DNA of 64,000 nucleotides, from positions 248,001 through 312,000 of the forward strand of contig CAIKKY010000007.1 in assembly GCA_903828145.1 (NCBI GenBank), written 5' to 3'. Each line of letters opens with the position of its first letter. Position 1 is the stretch's first letter. The position numbers and the translations under genes are program-made. The DNA is from an uncultured Hyphomicrobiales bacterium. GTDB taxonomy: Bacteria; Pseudomonadota; Alphaproteobacteria; Rhizobiales; Devosiaceae. Of this stretch, positions 38,185-48,146 are shown piece after piece. The notes beneath the pieces were generated by a model. The model was not told the DNA's origin. It made no database searches and was given only the letters and a program-made list of their open reading frames with translations.

Positions 38185-38868
38185 CTAGGGCACCAGCCTG
38201 TATCCGCCCTCGTCGGTGACCAAGAGCCGTGCGTTGGACGGGTCCCGCTCGATCTTTTGGCGAAGCCGGTAGATATGCGTCTCGAGCGTATGGGTCGTAA
38301 CCCGGTTGTTGTACCCCCACACTTCGCGCAGCAGCACCTCGCGGCTGATCGAGCGCGGCCCCTGCCGATAGAGGTACTTGAGAATGCTGGTTTCCTTGTC
38401 GGTCAACCGCACCTTGCCGCCAGCGGGCGATTCCAGAAGTTTCGCGGCGGGCTGGAAATTGTAGGGACCGATGGTGAAAACCACGTCTTCACTCTGGTCA
38501 TGCTGGCGCAGCGCCGCATTGATCCGGGCGAGAAGTACCGGGAAGCGAAACGGCTTCAGCACATAATCGTTGGCGCCGGCATTGAGACCCTCAACCTGAT
38601 CGGCCTCATCCTGCTGCCCGGTGAGGATGATGATCGGGCTTTTGAAGCCCTTGCGCCGGAACAGCCGCACGGCCTCACGGCCGTCCATGTCAGGCAGCCC
38701 GACATCGAGGATGATGAGATCGATATGACTGGACACAATGTGTCCGTCTGCCTCGGCGGCCGTACCCGCCTCCAGGATTTCAAAATCCGGTTCCTGAGCA
38801 AGCTGCTCGACCAATGACCGCCGCAACTCGGCGTCATCATCGACGACCAGGATTCGACGCTTGTTCAT
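38185..38868 (-). CDS. OmpR-family response regulator (CenR/OtpR-like)
   Basis: The 227-residue regulator has a receiver domain with the acidic pocket VVDDD, phospho-acceptor Asp55 in ILDVGLPDMDG, and the LKPFRFP lysine, then a winged-helix DNA-binding domain ending THTLETHIYRLRQKIERDPSN and LLVTDEGGYRLVP. The position beside xthA and yggS is typical of CenR/OtpR, an essential cell-envelope regulator in several alphaproteobacteria; that orthology is likely but not proven. I chose the ATG at 38868, eight bases after GGGGG. Its sensor kinase is not in the window. Confidence 0.85.
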   Translation of the reverse strand: MNKRRILVVDDDAELRRSLVEQLAQEPDFEILEAGTAAEADGHIVSSHIDLIILDVGLPDMDGREAVRLFRRKGFKSPIIILTGQQDEADQVEGLNAGANDYVLKPFRFPVLLARINAALRQHDQSEDVVFTIGPYNFQPAAKLLESPAGGKVRLTDKETSILKYLYRQGPRSISREVLLREVWGYNNRVTTHTLETHIYRLRQKIERDPSNARLLVTDEGGYRLVP

Positions 38869-38989
38869 CGACATTCCCCCCAGCTCAAGTGCCACTATGA
38901 CGTGAAGGTGGACGTTCAGCACCTTAATATCAAAACGGTGTAATCACTCTGCCGGATCTGCAACGCGGTGTGGGGGGTGAAAGTTTCAG

Positions 38990-39670
38990 TTATTCTGTCG
39001 TGTGTCGCGGGCGCGCGCCGAACAGCGCGCTACCGACGCGCACATGGGTTGCCCCCATGGCAATGGCGATTTCGAAGTCGCCGCTCATGCCCATGGACAG
39101 CTGCGTCACCCCAGCGCGATCCGCCAGCGTCTTCAACTGAGCGAAATACGGGCCCGGGGGCACGCCATCCGGCGGGATGCACATCAGGCCCACCACGTTC
39201 AGCCCATGCACATGTTGACACCGCTCGACGAACGCTACCGCCTCAGCGGGCGCAATACCGGCTTTTTGCGGCTCCTCGCCGATATTGACCTGCACGAAGA
39301 CGGGCAGAACCTTCTGCGCCAAGGCCATTTCTTCAGCCAGTACGGCCGCCAGCTTCTCGCGGTCGACGGTTTCGATCACATCAAAAACGGCAACGGCCTC
39401 GCGCGCCTTGTTTGATTGCAGGGGCCCGATCAGATGCAGGTCGACATCGGGATAGTCCGCCCGCAACTCGCTCCACTTGGCCTTGGCTTCCTGCACCCGG
39501 TTTTCCCCGAACACCCGTTGCCCCGCGGCCAGAAAGGGGCGGACAGCCGCACTATCGAAAGTTTTCGATACGGCAACGAGATGCACCACGTCTGGTGGGG
39601 CACCGAATCGCTGGTGCGCCGCCTCGATGCGGCCCCTGATACTCTCAAGACGGTCTTGGGCGTTGGACAT
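38990..39670 (-). CDS. yggS: YggS-family PLP homeostasis protein
   Basis: The 226-residue protein binds pyridoxal phosphate through the lysine in LVAVSKTFD and has the TIM-barrel motifs FGENRVQEAKAKW, LHLIGPLQSNK and LSMGMSGDFEIAIAMGATHVRVG. Members balance cellular PLP and amino acid pools. The ATG at 39670 is where the family starts (SNAQDRLESIRGRIEAAHQ); a further 133 codons upstream are open but belong to the intergenic region and leuS antisense. It diverges from leuS. Confidence 0.93.
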   Translation of the reverse strand: MSNAQDRLESIRGRIEAAHQRFGAPPDVVHLVAVSKTFDSAAVRPFLAAGQRVFGENRVQEAKAKWSELRADYPDVDLHLIGPLQSNKAREAVAVFDVIETVDREKLAAVLAEEMALAQKVLPVFVQVNIGEEPQKAGIAPAEAVAFVERCQHVHGLNVVGLMCIPPDGVPPGPYFAQLKTLADRAGVTQLSMGMSGDFEIAIAMGATHVRVGSALFGARPRHTTE

Positions 39671-39769
39671 AGGGCTGGTGTTGACCACTCGGCTGATTTC
39701 TGATGATGGTCCGGTAGCCAAAAATCCCCCGCAAATCAACGTTTCGGGGGTGCAGAGGGACTGCGCGAA

Positions 39770-42391
39770 GTGACTTTCAAAGAGATCGAACGCTATAACC
39801 CGCGCGTCGAGGAGCCGCGCTGGCAAAAAGTGTGGGACGAGTCCCAGACCTTCGTGGCCCGGTCGGATGACCCCCGCGACCCCTATTATGTGCTCGAGAT
39901 GTTCCCCTACCCCTCGGGGCGCATCCATATGGGCCACGTTCGGAACTACACCATGGGCGACGTGCTGGCGCGCTTTATGCGCGCCCAGGGCAAGAACGTG
40001 CTGCACCCGATGGGGTGGGACGCGTTTGGCCTGCCGGCCGAAAACGCGGCGATGAAGAACAAGGTTCACCCCAAAGGCTGGACCTACGAAAACATCGCCA
40101 CCATGCGCAAGCAGCTCAAGTCAATCGGCCTCGGGCTCGATTGGTCGCGCGAAATCGCCACCTGCGATGTGGCCTATTACGCGCAGCAGCAGAAGCTCTT
40201 CCTCGATTTCCTGAAGGCCGGTCTCGTCGATCGGAAGCGCTCCAAGGTCAATTGGGACCCGGTTGATATGACCGTGCTCGCCAACGAGCAGGTGATTGAT
40301 GGTCGCGGCTGGCGCTCCGGCGCCCTTGTCGAGCAGCGCGAGCTGACCCAGTGGTTCCTCAAAGTTTCCGATTTTGCTGAAGATCTGCTCGGCGCGCTCG
40401 ATACGCTGGATCGGTGGCCCGAAAAAGTGCGCACCATGCAGCGCAACTGGATCGGAAAATCCGAAGGCATGCGGCTGCTGTTTGCGCTTCAGCCCGATGC
40501 GCGGACAGCCGCAACCTCGGTTGAAGTCTTCACGACACGGCCCGATACGCTGTTTGGCGCGAGCTTCGTGGCAATTTCGGCCGATCACCCGCTGGCGACC
40601 GAACTGGGCGCACAGGACGCGGGGCTTGCTGATTTCATTCTCGAATGCCGTCGCATTGGCACCGCAACAGCGGCCATCGACAAAGCTGAGAAGCTGGGCC
40701 GGTTCACCGGTCTCCACGTGCAGCACCCGCTGAAGCCCGGCGCGACGCTGCCGGTCTATGTGGCCAATTTTGTGCTGATGGAATACGGCGCCGGCGCTAT
40801 TTTCGGCTGCCCGGCCCATGACCAGCGCGATCTGGATTTCGCCCGACGCTATGATCTGCCGGTGACGCCGGTTGTCCTGCCCGACGGGGCTGACGCGACC
40901 AGCTTCGAAGTTGGGTCCGAGGCCTACACGGGCCCCGGCCGCATCTACAATTCTGAATTCCTCGATGGGTTGGATATCGACGCGGCGAAGCGTGAGATAG
41001 CACGTTATTTTGCGGCGCGGACGGTCGATGGCCAGCCGCAGGGCCGGATTGAAGTCAACTATCGGCTCCGCGATTGGGGGATTTCCCGTCAGCGCTATTG
41101 GGGCTGTCCGATCCCGGTGGTGCATTGCGAGACCTGCGGCACCATTCCCGTGCCCGATAAGGATCTGCCGGTTGTCCTGCCCGACGATGTGACCTTCGAC
41201 AAGCCGGGCAATCCGCTCGATCATCACCCGAGCTGGAAGCACGTGAATTGCCCGCAATGCGGCGGTTCCGCAGTGCGCGAAACCGACACCATGGACACGT
41301 TTGTCGATAGTTCGTGGTATTTCGCGCGCTTTACCGAACCCAATGCGCCGACGCCGACCGTGCCAGCCATCGTCAATCGCTGGCTGCCGGTGGACCAGTA
41401 TATCGGTGGCGTGGAACACGCGATTTTGCACCTGCTGTATTCGCGCTTCTTCACCCGCGCCATGCACAGGACCGGGCACCTGAACCTCGATGAACCGTTC
41501 AAGGGCCTGTTCACCCAGGGCATGGTTGTGCACGAAACCTACCGCGATGCGGCTGGAGAGTGGCTCTCGCCTGCTGAAGTCACGGTATCCGGCGGGGAGA
41601 CTCGAGTCGCCCGCCACAGCGCATCCGGCGCGGCCGTTGAGATTGGCTCCATCGAAAAGATGAGCAAATCCAAGAAGAACGTGGTCGACCCCGACGAGAT
41701 CGTTGCCACCTACGGCGCCGACACGGCCCGCTGGTTCATGCTGTCGGATTCACCGCCAGAGCGTGACGTGCAATGGACCGAGGCCGGGATCGAGGGCGCA
41801 AGCCGCTTCCTGCAGCGCGTCTGGAAGCTGGTGGCCGAGGCCCGGACACTGGTTGGCTCCGCCGGTACGCCGGACATGAGCGACGACGACACGGCAACCA
41901 TTCGGCGGCTGGTGCACAAGACCATCGCCAATGTGGGCGGCGACATTGAGGGCCTGCGCTTCAACCGCGCGGTGGCTCAGATCTATGAGCTGACCAACGG
42001 GCTCGCGAAGTTCCTGGGTCTGTGTGACACGGCGGCGACGCCGGGACGACTGGCGGCCCTGAATGAAGGGGTTCGCGTGTTGATTCAAATGGTTAGCCCC
42101 ATGATGCCGCACCTCGCGGAGACCTGCTGGGCTGCCTTTGGTGAAACCACCCTCGTCACCGACGCGCCGTGGCCCAAGGCCGATCCAGCGCTGCTCATCG
42201 AGTCCACGCTCGTTATTCCGGTTCAGGTGAACGGCAAGCGCCGGGGCGAAATTTCTGTGCCCGCCGGTGCAAGCCGTGAATTGGTCGAGAAAGAGGTCTT
42301 GTCTCTCGATGCCGTTGCCCGCATGTTGAACGGATCGGCGCCCAAGAAGCTGATCATCGTCCCAGACCGGATCGTCAATGTTGTCGTTTAA
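39770..42391 (+). CDS. leuS: Leucyl-tRNA synthetase
   Basis: The 873-residue class I synthetase charges tRNA-Leu. It has HMGH (HIGH box) in [15 protein letters not shown], the WGMDAFG-like [13 protein letters not shown] segment, an editing domain with a TTRPDT-type motif ([13 protein letters not shown]), zinc-type cysteines (CETCGT, CPQCGG) and the KMSKSK loop in [13 protein letters not shown]. The start is a GTG, directly preceding [15 protein letters not shown]. It overlaps lptE by 14 bases. Confidence 0.97.
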   Translation: MTFKEIERYNPRVEEPRWQKVWDESQTFVARSDDPRDPYYVLEMFPYPSGRIHMGHVRNYTMGDVLARFMRAQGKNVLHPMGWDAFGLPAENAAMKNKVHPKGWTYENIATMRKQLKSIGLGLDWSREIATCDVAYYAQQQKLFLDFLKAGLVDRKRSKVNWDPVDMTVLANEQVIDGRGWRSGALVEQRELTQWFLKVSDFAEDLLGALDTLDRWPEKVRTMQRNWIGKSEGMRLLFALQPDARTAATSVEVFTTRPDTLFGASFVAISADHPLATELGAQDAGLADFILECRRIGTATAAIDKAEKLGRFTGLHVQHPLKPGATLPVYVANFVLMEYGAGAIFGCPAHDQRDLDFARRYDLPVTPVVLPDGADATSFEVGSEAYTGPGRIYNSEFLDGLDIDAAKREIARYFAARTVDGQPQGRIEVNYRLRDWGISRQRYWGCPIPVVHCETCGTIPVPDKDLPVVLPDDVTFDKPGNPLDHHPSWKHVNCPQCGGSAVRETDTMDTFVDSSWYFARFTEPNAPTPTVPAIVNRWLPVDQYIGGVEHAILHLLYSRFFTRAMHRTGHLNLDEPFKGLFTQGMVVHETYRDAAGEWLSPAEVTVSGGETRVARHSASGAAVEIGSIEKMSKSKKNVVDPDEIVATYGADTARWFMLSDSPPERDVQWTEAGIEGASRFLQRVWKLVAEARTLVGSAGTPDMSDDDTATIRRLVHKTIANVGGDIEGLRFNRAVAQIYELTNGLAKFLGLCDTAATPGRLAALNEGVRVLIQMVSPMMPHLAETCWAAFGETTLVTDAPWPKADPALLIESTLVIPVQVNGKRRGEISVPAGASRELVEKEVLSLDAVARMLNGSAPKKLIIVPDRIVNVVV

Positions 42392-42887
42392 GGCTCCTCG
42401 TCGAACCGTGTTGTTGGCTCTCGGCCTTGCCGGGGTGCTGGCCCTGTCCGGCTGTTCGAGCCTGACGCCGGTTTATGGCGACCGCAGCACGTTGATGGGC
42501 CAGGCGCTCCGTCAGGCCAAACCGTCATCTGTAGCGGAACAGGTGATCTATCAGACCCTGGCCGTCAGCTTTCCGATCAGCACCAAGCCGGCTGACCCGG
42601 AATTGCGGATCAGCGCATCGGCTGGCGAGCGTGGGCTGAGCCTTACCGACGTTGCCCGGGCCACGTCCCCCTCGGAGATGGTCGTTACGGCGAACGTGGA
42701 GCTGCTGGACGCGGACGGCAAAGTGCTTCACAGCTTTTGGCGCACAGCGTCCGCCTCATTTGAAACGGATTGGCAAGGCTTCTCCTCAGCGGAAGCGAAG
42801 CGGGATGCCACCGATCGCGCCGCTAAGGCCGTGGCTGAACTGATCCGCCTGTCGCTTTTTTCGGCGCTGTCTGGCAGCCGGACCTGA
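42378..42887 (+). CDS. lptE: LPS-assembly lipoprotein LptE
   Basis: The 169-residue protein has an N-terminal signal with a lipobox LALSGCSS (lipid cysteine at about residue 26), then [39 protein letters not shown] and a C-terminal [13 protein letters not shown] helix. LptE plugs LptD and helps insert lipopolysaccharide in the outer membrane. Sequence divergence in this family is high, so position between leuS and holA is important support. It overlaps leuS, and its stop and the holA start share one base. Confidence 0.88.
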   Translation: MLSFKAPRRTVLLALGLAGVLALSGCSSLTPVYGDRSTLMGQALRQAKPSSVAEQVIYQTLAVSFPISTKPADPELRISASAGERGLSLTDVARATSPSEMVVTANVELLDADGKVLHSFWRTASASFETDWQGFSSAEAKRDATDRAAKAVAELIRLSLFSALSGSRT

Positions 42888-43894
42888 TGGTTGCCAAAAA
42901 GGCGCACGAGGTGCGCCAGTTCATCGAAAATGGCCCGCCCGACGGGATCTATCTGGTCTACGGGCCCGACGCCGGGCTGGTGGCAGAGACAGGGCGTCTC
43001 CTCAGCCGCAGGTTGGCTGGCACGCAGGCGGGCGCCAGCGATATTATTGTCCTCGAAGGCAGTCAGCTCGATAGTGATCCGTCGCTTGTCGGCGTTGAAG
43101 CCCGCATGACATCGCTGTTCGGCGGCAAGCGTGTCGTGCGCGTCCGCGGCACCGTGCGTGGGCTGGCGCCAGTTCTCGCCGATCTAGCTGATGACGCAGG
43201 GGCGGCCCCCGTTGTTGTCGAGACCGGTGACCTGAAAAGGAACGATGCGCTGCGCACCTTTATCGAGGGCAATGGGCGCGCCTGGGCGCTGCCCTGCTAC
43301 CCGGACAATGATGTTCAGGTGAAGGAAGTCGTTGCAGAGACGCTCAGCAAAGCAGGCATCAGCGCGGACGTAGCTGCCATTTCAGCGATTGTCGACCATC
43401 TGGGCAATGACCGCGAAATCACGCGGCGGGAACTCGAGAAGATCGTTCTGTTTGCGGCAGAGACGCATAGTCTAACGCGCGCCGACGTGTTGCTGTTGCT
43501 AGCCGATAGCGGCGCGCTGGCCATTGACGAAATCATCGATGCCACGGCATTGGGCCACGCGGCGCAACTGGATGCAGCCTTTCAGCGCGCCGAGGCCGGC
43601 GGCGTGAGCGAGCAGCAGATTTTGATCCTCGCGCTCAGCCATTTCCGCCTGCTGCGCCGTATGCGGCTCGAACTCGATGGGGGCGCTTCGCTTGGCGCAC
43701 TGACAGCGCGTGTACACTTTTCTCGGAAAAACGCGATTGCGTCTCAATTGCGCATCTGGCGCGACCGCGATTTACAGATCGCGTTGGATCGGCTGAGCCT
43801 GGGCATTGCCGAGGCCCGCAAGTCTTCCGGATTGAAACCCATTATCGCCAAGCGCGCGCTGCTTGCCGTGTGCATGATGGCAGCGGAGCGGTAA
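42887..43894 (+). CDS. holA: DNA polymerase III delta subunit
   Basis: HolA opens the sliding clamp within the clamp loader. The 335-residue protein has the AAA-like N-terminal domain (IYLVYGPDAGLVAETGRLL, DPSLVGVEARMTSLFGGKRVVRV), a helical lid and a C-terminal domain with FQRAEAGGVSEQQILILAL. It begins one base before the lptE stop ends, giving leuS-lptE-holA as a single unit. Its stop abuts a parS-like site and the convergent parB gene. Confidence 0.92.
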   Translation: MVAKKAHEVRQFIENGPPDGIYLVYGPDAGLVAETGRLLSRRLAGTQAGASDIIVLEGSQLDSDPSLVGVEARMTSLFGGKRVVRVRGTVRGLAPVLADLADDAGAAPVVVETGDLKRNDALRTFIEGNGRAWALPCYPDNDVQVKEVVAETLSKAGISADVAAISAIVDHLGNDREITRRELEKIVLFAAETHSLTRADVLLLLADSGALAIDEIIDATALGHAAQLDAAFQRAEAGGVSEQQILILALSHFRLLRRMRLELDGGASLGALTARVHFSRKNAIASQLRIWRDRDLQIALDRLSLGIAEARKSSGLKPIIAKRALLAVCMMAAER

Positions 43895-43910
43895 TGATTC
43901 CCGTGAAACA
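43895..43910. promoter_or_regulatory. parS-like site 1
   Basis: TGATTCCCGTGAAACA matches the parS consensus TGTTTCACGTGAAACA in 14 of 16 positions. It lies between the convergent stops of holA and parB, close to the gene for the protein that would bind it. Confidence 0.6.
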
Positions 43911-43912
43911 AT

Positions 43913-44782
43913 TCACGTCGTGCCGGTCAGCCGCCGCGCGATATCATCGAGTTGCTCGAGCGATTTGTAGCGGATTTCCAGCCGCCCGCCCTCGCCCTTG
44001 TGGTCGATGGATACACTGAGGCCCAAGGCATCAGACAGGCGCTTTTCGAGCGCCGCCGTGTCCGCCAGCTTGGGCTGAACTGTCCTGCCAGCCGAAGATG
44101 ATTTGTCCGTTCGGCGTTGCGACAGCGCCTCAGCATCCCGCACCGACAATCCCTCGGTGATGATCTGCCGCGCGAGGGCCAGCGGGTCGTCAACAGTGAT
44201 CAACGTGCGCGCATGCCCGGCGGTCAGGTCGCCGCGCGACAGCATGTCCCGCACATCACCCGGCAGCTTCAACAGCCGCAGAGTGTTTGCAACATGCGAC
44301 CGACTCTTGCCGATGACATCAGCAAGGTCTTGCTGCGTATAGGAAAATTGCTCAATCAGCTGGCTGTAACCGGCCGCTTCTTCCAGCACGTTCAGGTCAA
44401 CGCGCTGCACGTTTTCGATGATGGCAAGCTCAAGCGCTTCCTTATCATCCACGTCGCGGATGATCACCGGCACTTCGGTCAAGCCGGCCTTCTGCGAGGC
44501 GCGCCATCGGCGCTCGCCAGCAATGATTTCGAACTGGTTGGGGTCGCGCGTCGGCCGCACAAGCAGCGGCGACATCACACCCTTCTCGCGGATGGAGTTC
44601 GCCAACTCATCGAGTTGCTCAACCGCAAATTCGCGGCGCGGGTTGGCGCGGTTCGGAATCAGAAAATCAACCGGCAAGCGGCGGACGCCGCTCGATTCGG
44701 CCATACGGGGGCCTTCGAGTGTGCCCATTTCACCAATCAGGGCGGCCAGGCCGCGACCAAGGCGGGATCGTTCTGAGTTCAT
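43913..44782 (-). CDS. parB: Chromosome-partitioning protein ParB
   Basis: The 289-residue protein binds parS, spreads along DNA as a CTP-dependent clamp and drives origin segregation. It has the conserved ParB/Srx region IIAGERRWRASQKAGLTEVPV, the spreading arginine-rich NPRREFAVEQLDELANSI, a helix-turn-helix (YTQQDLADVIGKSRSHVANTLR, DMLSRGDLTAGHARTL) and a C-terminal dimerisation part. I start at the ATG at 44782, two codons downstream of another ATG. parA precedes it after one base or overlaps slightly. Confidence 0.96.
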   Translation of the reverse strand: MNSERSRLGRGLAALIGEMGTLEGPRMAESSGVRRLPVDFLIPNRANPRREFAVEQLDELANSIREKGVMSPLLVRPTRDPNQFEIIAGERRWRASQKAGLTEVPVIIRDVDDKEALELAIIENVQRVDLNVLEEAAGYSQLIEQFSYTQQDLADVIGKSRSHVANTLRLLKLPGDVRDMLSRGDLTAGHARTLITVDDPLALARQIITEGLSVRDAEALSQRRTDKSSSAGRTVQPKLADTAALEKRLSDALGLSVSIDHKGEGGRLEIRYKSLEQLDDIARRLTGTT

Positions 44783-44789
44783 GCTCACC

Positions 44790-45605
44790 TCACGCCGCCG
44801 CCAATTGCCGCTCGCGGCGGATCACTTCCGTCGCCAAACGCAGATAGGCCTGGCTGCCCGCGCATTTCAGATCATACAGCAGCGCCGGCTTGCCATAAGA
44901 CGGCGCTTCCGACAGCCGCACATTACGCGGAATGACAGTATCATAGACCAGATTGCCCATTTCATGGCGGACATCGGCCAGAACCTGCGCGGACAGGTTG
45001 TTCCGGCCGTCATACATCGTCATGACCACGCCCTGAATCGACAGGCGTGCATTGAGGGTTGAGCGGATCTGCTCAATGGTTTTCAGCAGTTGGCTCAGGC
45101 CTTCCAGCGCGAAAAATTCGCACTGGAGCGGCACCAGCACCGCGTCAGCGGCGACCAGAGCGTTGATCGTCAACAGATTAAGCGAGGGCGGACAATCCAC
45201 CAGCACATAGGTCACGGGTTCGTCGTCAATGCGCAGCAGATCAAGGCCCCGGAAGGCGTCACGCAGCCGATAGGCGCGGTCGCCGTGCTGGGCAATGGTC
45301 AACTCTACGCCGAGAAGATCGAGCGTTGAGGGCACAAGCGCCACGTGCGGCACACTGGTCATGATTGCGGCCTGATCGATGGTGGCCTCGCCCACCAGCA
45401 GCTCATAGCTGGACACGCCGCGGTCTGCCCGCATGATGCCAAGTCCGGTCGAGGCGTTGCCCTGGGGATCAAGGTCAACAATCAGCACGCGTTCGCCAAT
45501 AGCCGCAAGGGCTGTCGCGAGATTGATTGCTGTTGTGGTTTTACCGACGCCACCCTTCTGGTTGGCGAGGGTCAGGATACGAGGAGCCAAGTCGCGTCCT
45601 CCCAT
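44790..45605 (-). CDS. parA: Chromosome-partitioning ATPase ParA
   Basis: The 271-residue deviant-Walker ATPase starts its fold with RILTLANQKGGVGKTTTAIN, has DLDPQGNASTGLGI, and VLVDCPPSLNLLTINAL with the Walker B aspartate. It moves ParB-parS complexes. The ATG at 45605 is possible, but a TTG at 45590 has the better GGGAGG ribosome site and gives a shorter N-terminus. It follows rsmG by eight bases in the rsmG-parA-parB unit. Confidence 0.95.
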   Translation of the reverse strand: MGGRDLAPRILTLANQKGGVGKTTTAINLATALAAIGERVLIVDLDPQGNASTGLGIMRADRGVSSYELLVGEATIDQAAIMTSVPHVALVPSTLDLLGVELTIAQHGDRAYRLRDAFRGLDLLRIDDEPVTYVLVDCPPSLNLLTINALVAADAVLVPLQCEFFALEGLSQLLKTIEQIRSTLNARLSIQGVVMTMYDGRNNLSAQVLADVRHEMGNLVYDTVIPRNVRLSEAPSYGKPALLYDLKCAGSQAYLRLATEVIRRERQLAAA

Positions 45606-45613
45606 AAGGGCCG

Positions 45614-46252
45614 CTAAGGAGTATTGACGCTCCGCAGAGAGGAAATCTGCACGATGGCGCCGCTCAAATCCGTTGAGCTTGGGTTAACTACCACGTCAAA
45701 CGCCCACGCTGAACGGCTTTCCGCCAGCTCTTTGAGATGTTCACCGCCTTTATGAAACAGCCCCAGTGTTTCCGGGCCAAAGAAGCGTTCCGAAAGCTGA
45801 AACAGATGATCGAGGCTGGCGAGAGCCCGCGAAGTGATCACATCAGGTGTTTCACGTGAATCGGCACTCTCGATGCGCCCCGCTATCACCGTAGCGGGAA
45901 GCTCAAGCTCGCGAATCACCGTGCGGAGAAACGAGACTTTTTTCTGGATCGGCTCTACGAGCGTAATGCTGCGGTCTCCACCCTTGAACGCGATGGCCAA
46001 GGGGATGGCGGGCAGGCCGCCACCGCTCCCGAGATCAAGAATGCGCTGGGCTTTCCCCGGAATCAGGGGGAGAAGCTGAAGTGAATCAAGGATATGACGG
46101 TTCCACAGCATCCCCTCTGTTTCACGTGAAACCAGATTGGTCACTTTGTTCCACTTCAACAGCAGGCTGACATAGCTGCGCAAGTCCCGTTCGATCTCGG
46201 ATATGGGCCGGGCGCAAAAAGGGGCGAAGCGGTCGAGTGCGGTGTCAGGCAC
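45614..46252 (-). CDS. rsmG: 16S rRNA m7G527 methyltransferase RsmG (GidB)
   Basis: The 212-residue methyltransferase modifies G527 in 16S rRNA, where loss gives low-level streptomycin resistance. It has [12 protein letters not shown], the SAM fold [17 protein letters not shown], and [14 protein letters not shown]. It starts with GTG and overlaps the end of mnmG by eight bases. Two parS matches lie within the gene. Confidence 0.96.
   Translation of the reverse strand: MPDTALDRFAPFCARPISEIERDLRSYVSLLLKWNKVTNLVSRETEGMLWNRHILDSLQLLPLIPGKAQRILDLGSGGGLPAIPLAIAFKGGDRSITLVEPIQKKVSFLRTVIRELELPATVIAGRIESADSRETPDVITSRALASLDHLFQLSERFFGPETLGLFHKGGEHLKELAESRSAWAFDVVVNPSSTDLSGAIVQISSLRSVNTP
45848..45863. 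promoter_or_regulatory. parS-like site 2 (inside rsmG)
   Basis: TGTTTCACGTGAATCG matches the parS consensus in 14 of 16 positions, including the full central TGTTTCACGTGAA. It is encoded within the rsmG reading frame. Confidence 0.65.
46118..46133. promoter_or_regulatory. parS site 3 (inside rsmG)
   Basis: TGTTTCACGTGAAACC matches the parS consensus in 15 of 16 positions and is, with site 4, one of the two best sites in the window. It lies in rsmG, within the cluster around parAB. Confidence 0.85.
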
Positions 46253-48110
46253 TCTTTTTCAACGCTCCGCGGCGGATCACGGCGAGCAGCAGCGTAATGG
46301 CGGCTGGGGTCATGCCTTCGACGTGCTGGGCCTGCGCAATGGTCTCGGGCTTTGCGGCCGCAAGCTTGTGCCGCAGCTCCATCGACAGGCCGGGGATGGC
46401 CGCATAGTCCACCCAGGCCGGAATCGTCAGGGTCTCATCGCGCTTCACCGCCTCAACATCCGCCGCCTGACGATCGAGATAGACAGCATATTGGGCATCG
46501 ATGACCAGCTGGTCGAGAATTCCTGGCGATATATCGCTGATCTCAGGCCACAGACCCTTCACGTCTTCCACGCTGATAGTGGGGTAGGCCAGGAGGTCAA
46601 AAGCAGAGCGCGCCTGACCATCGGCATTGACCATAACCCCGGCTTTCCGCGCAGCACTGGGCGAAATGGAAAGACGCGTGAGCGTCGTCCGCCCAGCCGC
46701 GAGCGCGTCGGTCTTCCGCGCGAAAAGGTCCTGCCGTTCCGGGCCAACAAGCCCGCTGTCGATGCCGAGGCCCGTCAGCCGCTGATCGGCATTGTCGCTG
46801 CGCAAGTGCAGGCGGAACTCCGCCCGCGACGTGAACATGCGGTACGGCTCACTGACCCCTCGGGTGACAAGATCATCGACCATCACTCCAAGATAGCTTT
46901 GTGTGCGGGAGAGCCGCAGCGCATCTCGTCCGGCGCAGGCAAGGCCAGCATTCGCCCCAGCGAGCAGGCCCTGAGCCGCCGCTTCTTCATAGCCGGTTGT
47001 GCCGTTGATCTGCCCAGCAAGGTAGAGACCCGGCAGTTTCCGGACTTCGAGCGTATGGCTCAGTTCACGCGGGTCCACATAGTCATACTCAATGGCATAG
47101 CCCGGGCGAATAATGCGCACGTTTTCGAGGCCGGGCAGGGTGCGCAAAAACGCCTCCTGCACATCCGATGGCAACGACGTAGAGAGCCCATTGGGATAGA
47201 TCGTGGGATCATCGAGGCCCTCGGGTTCCAGAAAGATCTGGTGGCTGTCGCGATCGGCAAAGCGGACGATCTTGTCTTCAATGGACGGGCAATAACGCGG
47301 TCCGCGACCTACGATTTTGCCCGAATACATGGCCGAGCGGTGCAGGTTTTCGGCAATGATCTTATGGGTTTCAGCCGTGGTACGCGTCATGAAGCAACTG
47401 ACTTGCGGCGTTGTGATGGCCTCGGTCAGCATCGAGAACGGCTCCGGCGGATCATCGCCGAGCTGTTCTTCCAGAATTGAGAAGTCGATGGTTTTGCCAT
47501 CAAGACGGGCCGGTGTGCCCGTCTTCAGCCGGCCAAGCTGCAAATCCAGCGCTTCAAGTCGGGTCGAGAGACCCAGCACCGGCTTTTCCCCGATCCGACC
47601 CGCGGGAACCGTTTCCTCGCCACGATGAATGACCCCGCGCAGAAACGTGCCGGTGGTCAGAACCACGGCCCGGCACCCAAACCGTCGACCGTCGAGGAGG
47701 ACGACACCCGACACGTTTCCACCGGTCACGCTTAGATCGTCAACTTCCCCCTCGATGATATCGAGATTGGGGGTCGCTGCGAGCAGGCTCTGGATCGCCT
47801 GACGGTAGAGCTTGCGGTCCGCCTGGGCGCGGGGGCCGCGAACAGCGGCGCCCTTCCGGCGGTTCAACACCCGGAACTGGATGCCGGCACGATCCGCCGC
47901 GCGCCCCATGATGCCATCCAGCGCATCGATTTCGCGCACCAGATGACCCTTGCCCAATCCACCGATGGCCGGATTGCAGCTCATTTCGCCGATGGTCGCG
48001 AATTGGTGGGTTATGAGCCCGGTGGGAATGCCAAGCCGCGCAGCGGCCGCTGCGGCTTCTGTGCCCGCGTGCCCGCCCCCCACAACAATGACCCCGTAAT
48101 CGGTCGTCAT
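46245..48110 (-). CDS. mnmG: tRNA uridine-5-carboxymethylaminomethyl modification enzyme MnmG (GidA)
   Basis: MnmG, with MnmE, installs the cmnm5U modification at wobble U34 of tRNA. The 621-residue flavoprotein opens [22 protein letters not shown], has the [23 protein letters not shown] motif (given here in part) and two conserved regions [10 protein letters not shown]-type near [14 protein letters not shown], plus [16 protein letters not shown]. The ATG at 48110 follows a GGCAGGGCGG site; a TTG ten codons earlier runs into a parS site. Confidence 0.97.
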   Translation of the reverse strand: MTTDYGVIVVGGGHAGTEAAAAAARLGIPTGLITHQFATIGEMSCNPAIGGLGKGHLVREIDALDGIMGRAADRAGIQFRVLNRRKGAAVRGPRAQADRKLYRQAIQSLLAATPNLDIIEGEVDDLSVTGGNVSGVVLLDGRRFGCRAVVLTTGTFLRGVIHRGEETVPAGRIGEKPVLGLSTRLEALDLQLGRLKTGTPARLDGKTIDFSILEEQLGDDPPEPFSMLTEAITTPQVSCFMTRTTAETHKIIAENLHRSAMYSGKIVGRGPRYCPSIEDKIVRFADRDSHQIFLEPEGLDDPTIYPNGLSTSLPSDVQEAFLRTLPGLENVRIIRPGYAIEYDYVDPRELSHTLEVRKLPGLYLAGQINGTTGYEEAAAQGLLAGANAGLACAGRDALRLSRTQSYLGVMVDDLVTRGVSEPYRMFTSRAEFRLHLRSDNADQRLTGLGIDSGLVGPERQDLFARKTDALAAGRTTLTRLSISPSAARKAGVMVNADGQARSAFDLLAYPTISVEDVKGLWPEISDISPGILDQLVIDAQYAVYLDRQAADVEAVKRDETLTIPAWVDYAAIPGLSMELRHKLAAAKPETIAQAQHVEGMTPAAITLLLAVIRRGALKKSA

Positions 48111-48123
48111 GCCGCCCTGCCTG

Positions 48124-48139
48124 TGTTTCACGTGAATCA
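48124..48139. promoter_or_regulatory. parS site 4 (between mnmE and mnmG)
   Basis: TGTTTCACGTGAATCA matches the parS consensus in 15 of 16 positions. It fills the 36-base gap between mnmE and mnmG, the only site of the cluster that is non-coding apart from site 1. Confidence 0.8.
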
Positions 48140-48146
48140 AATCGGT

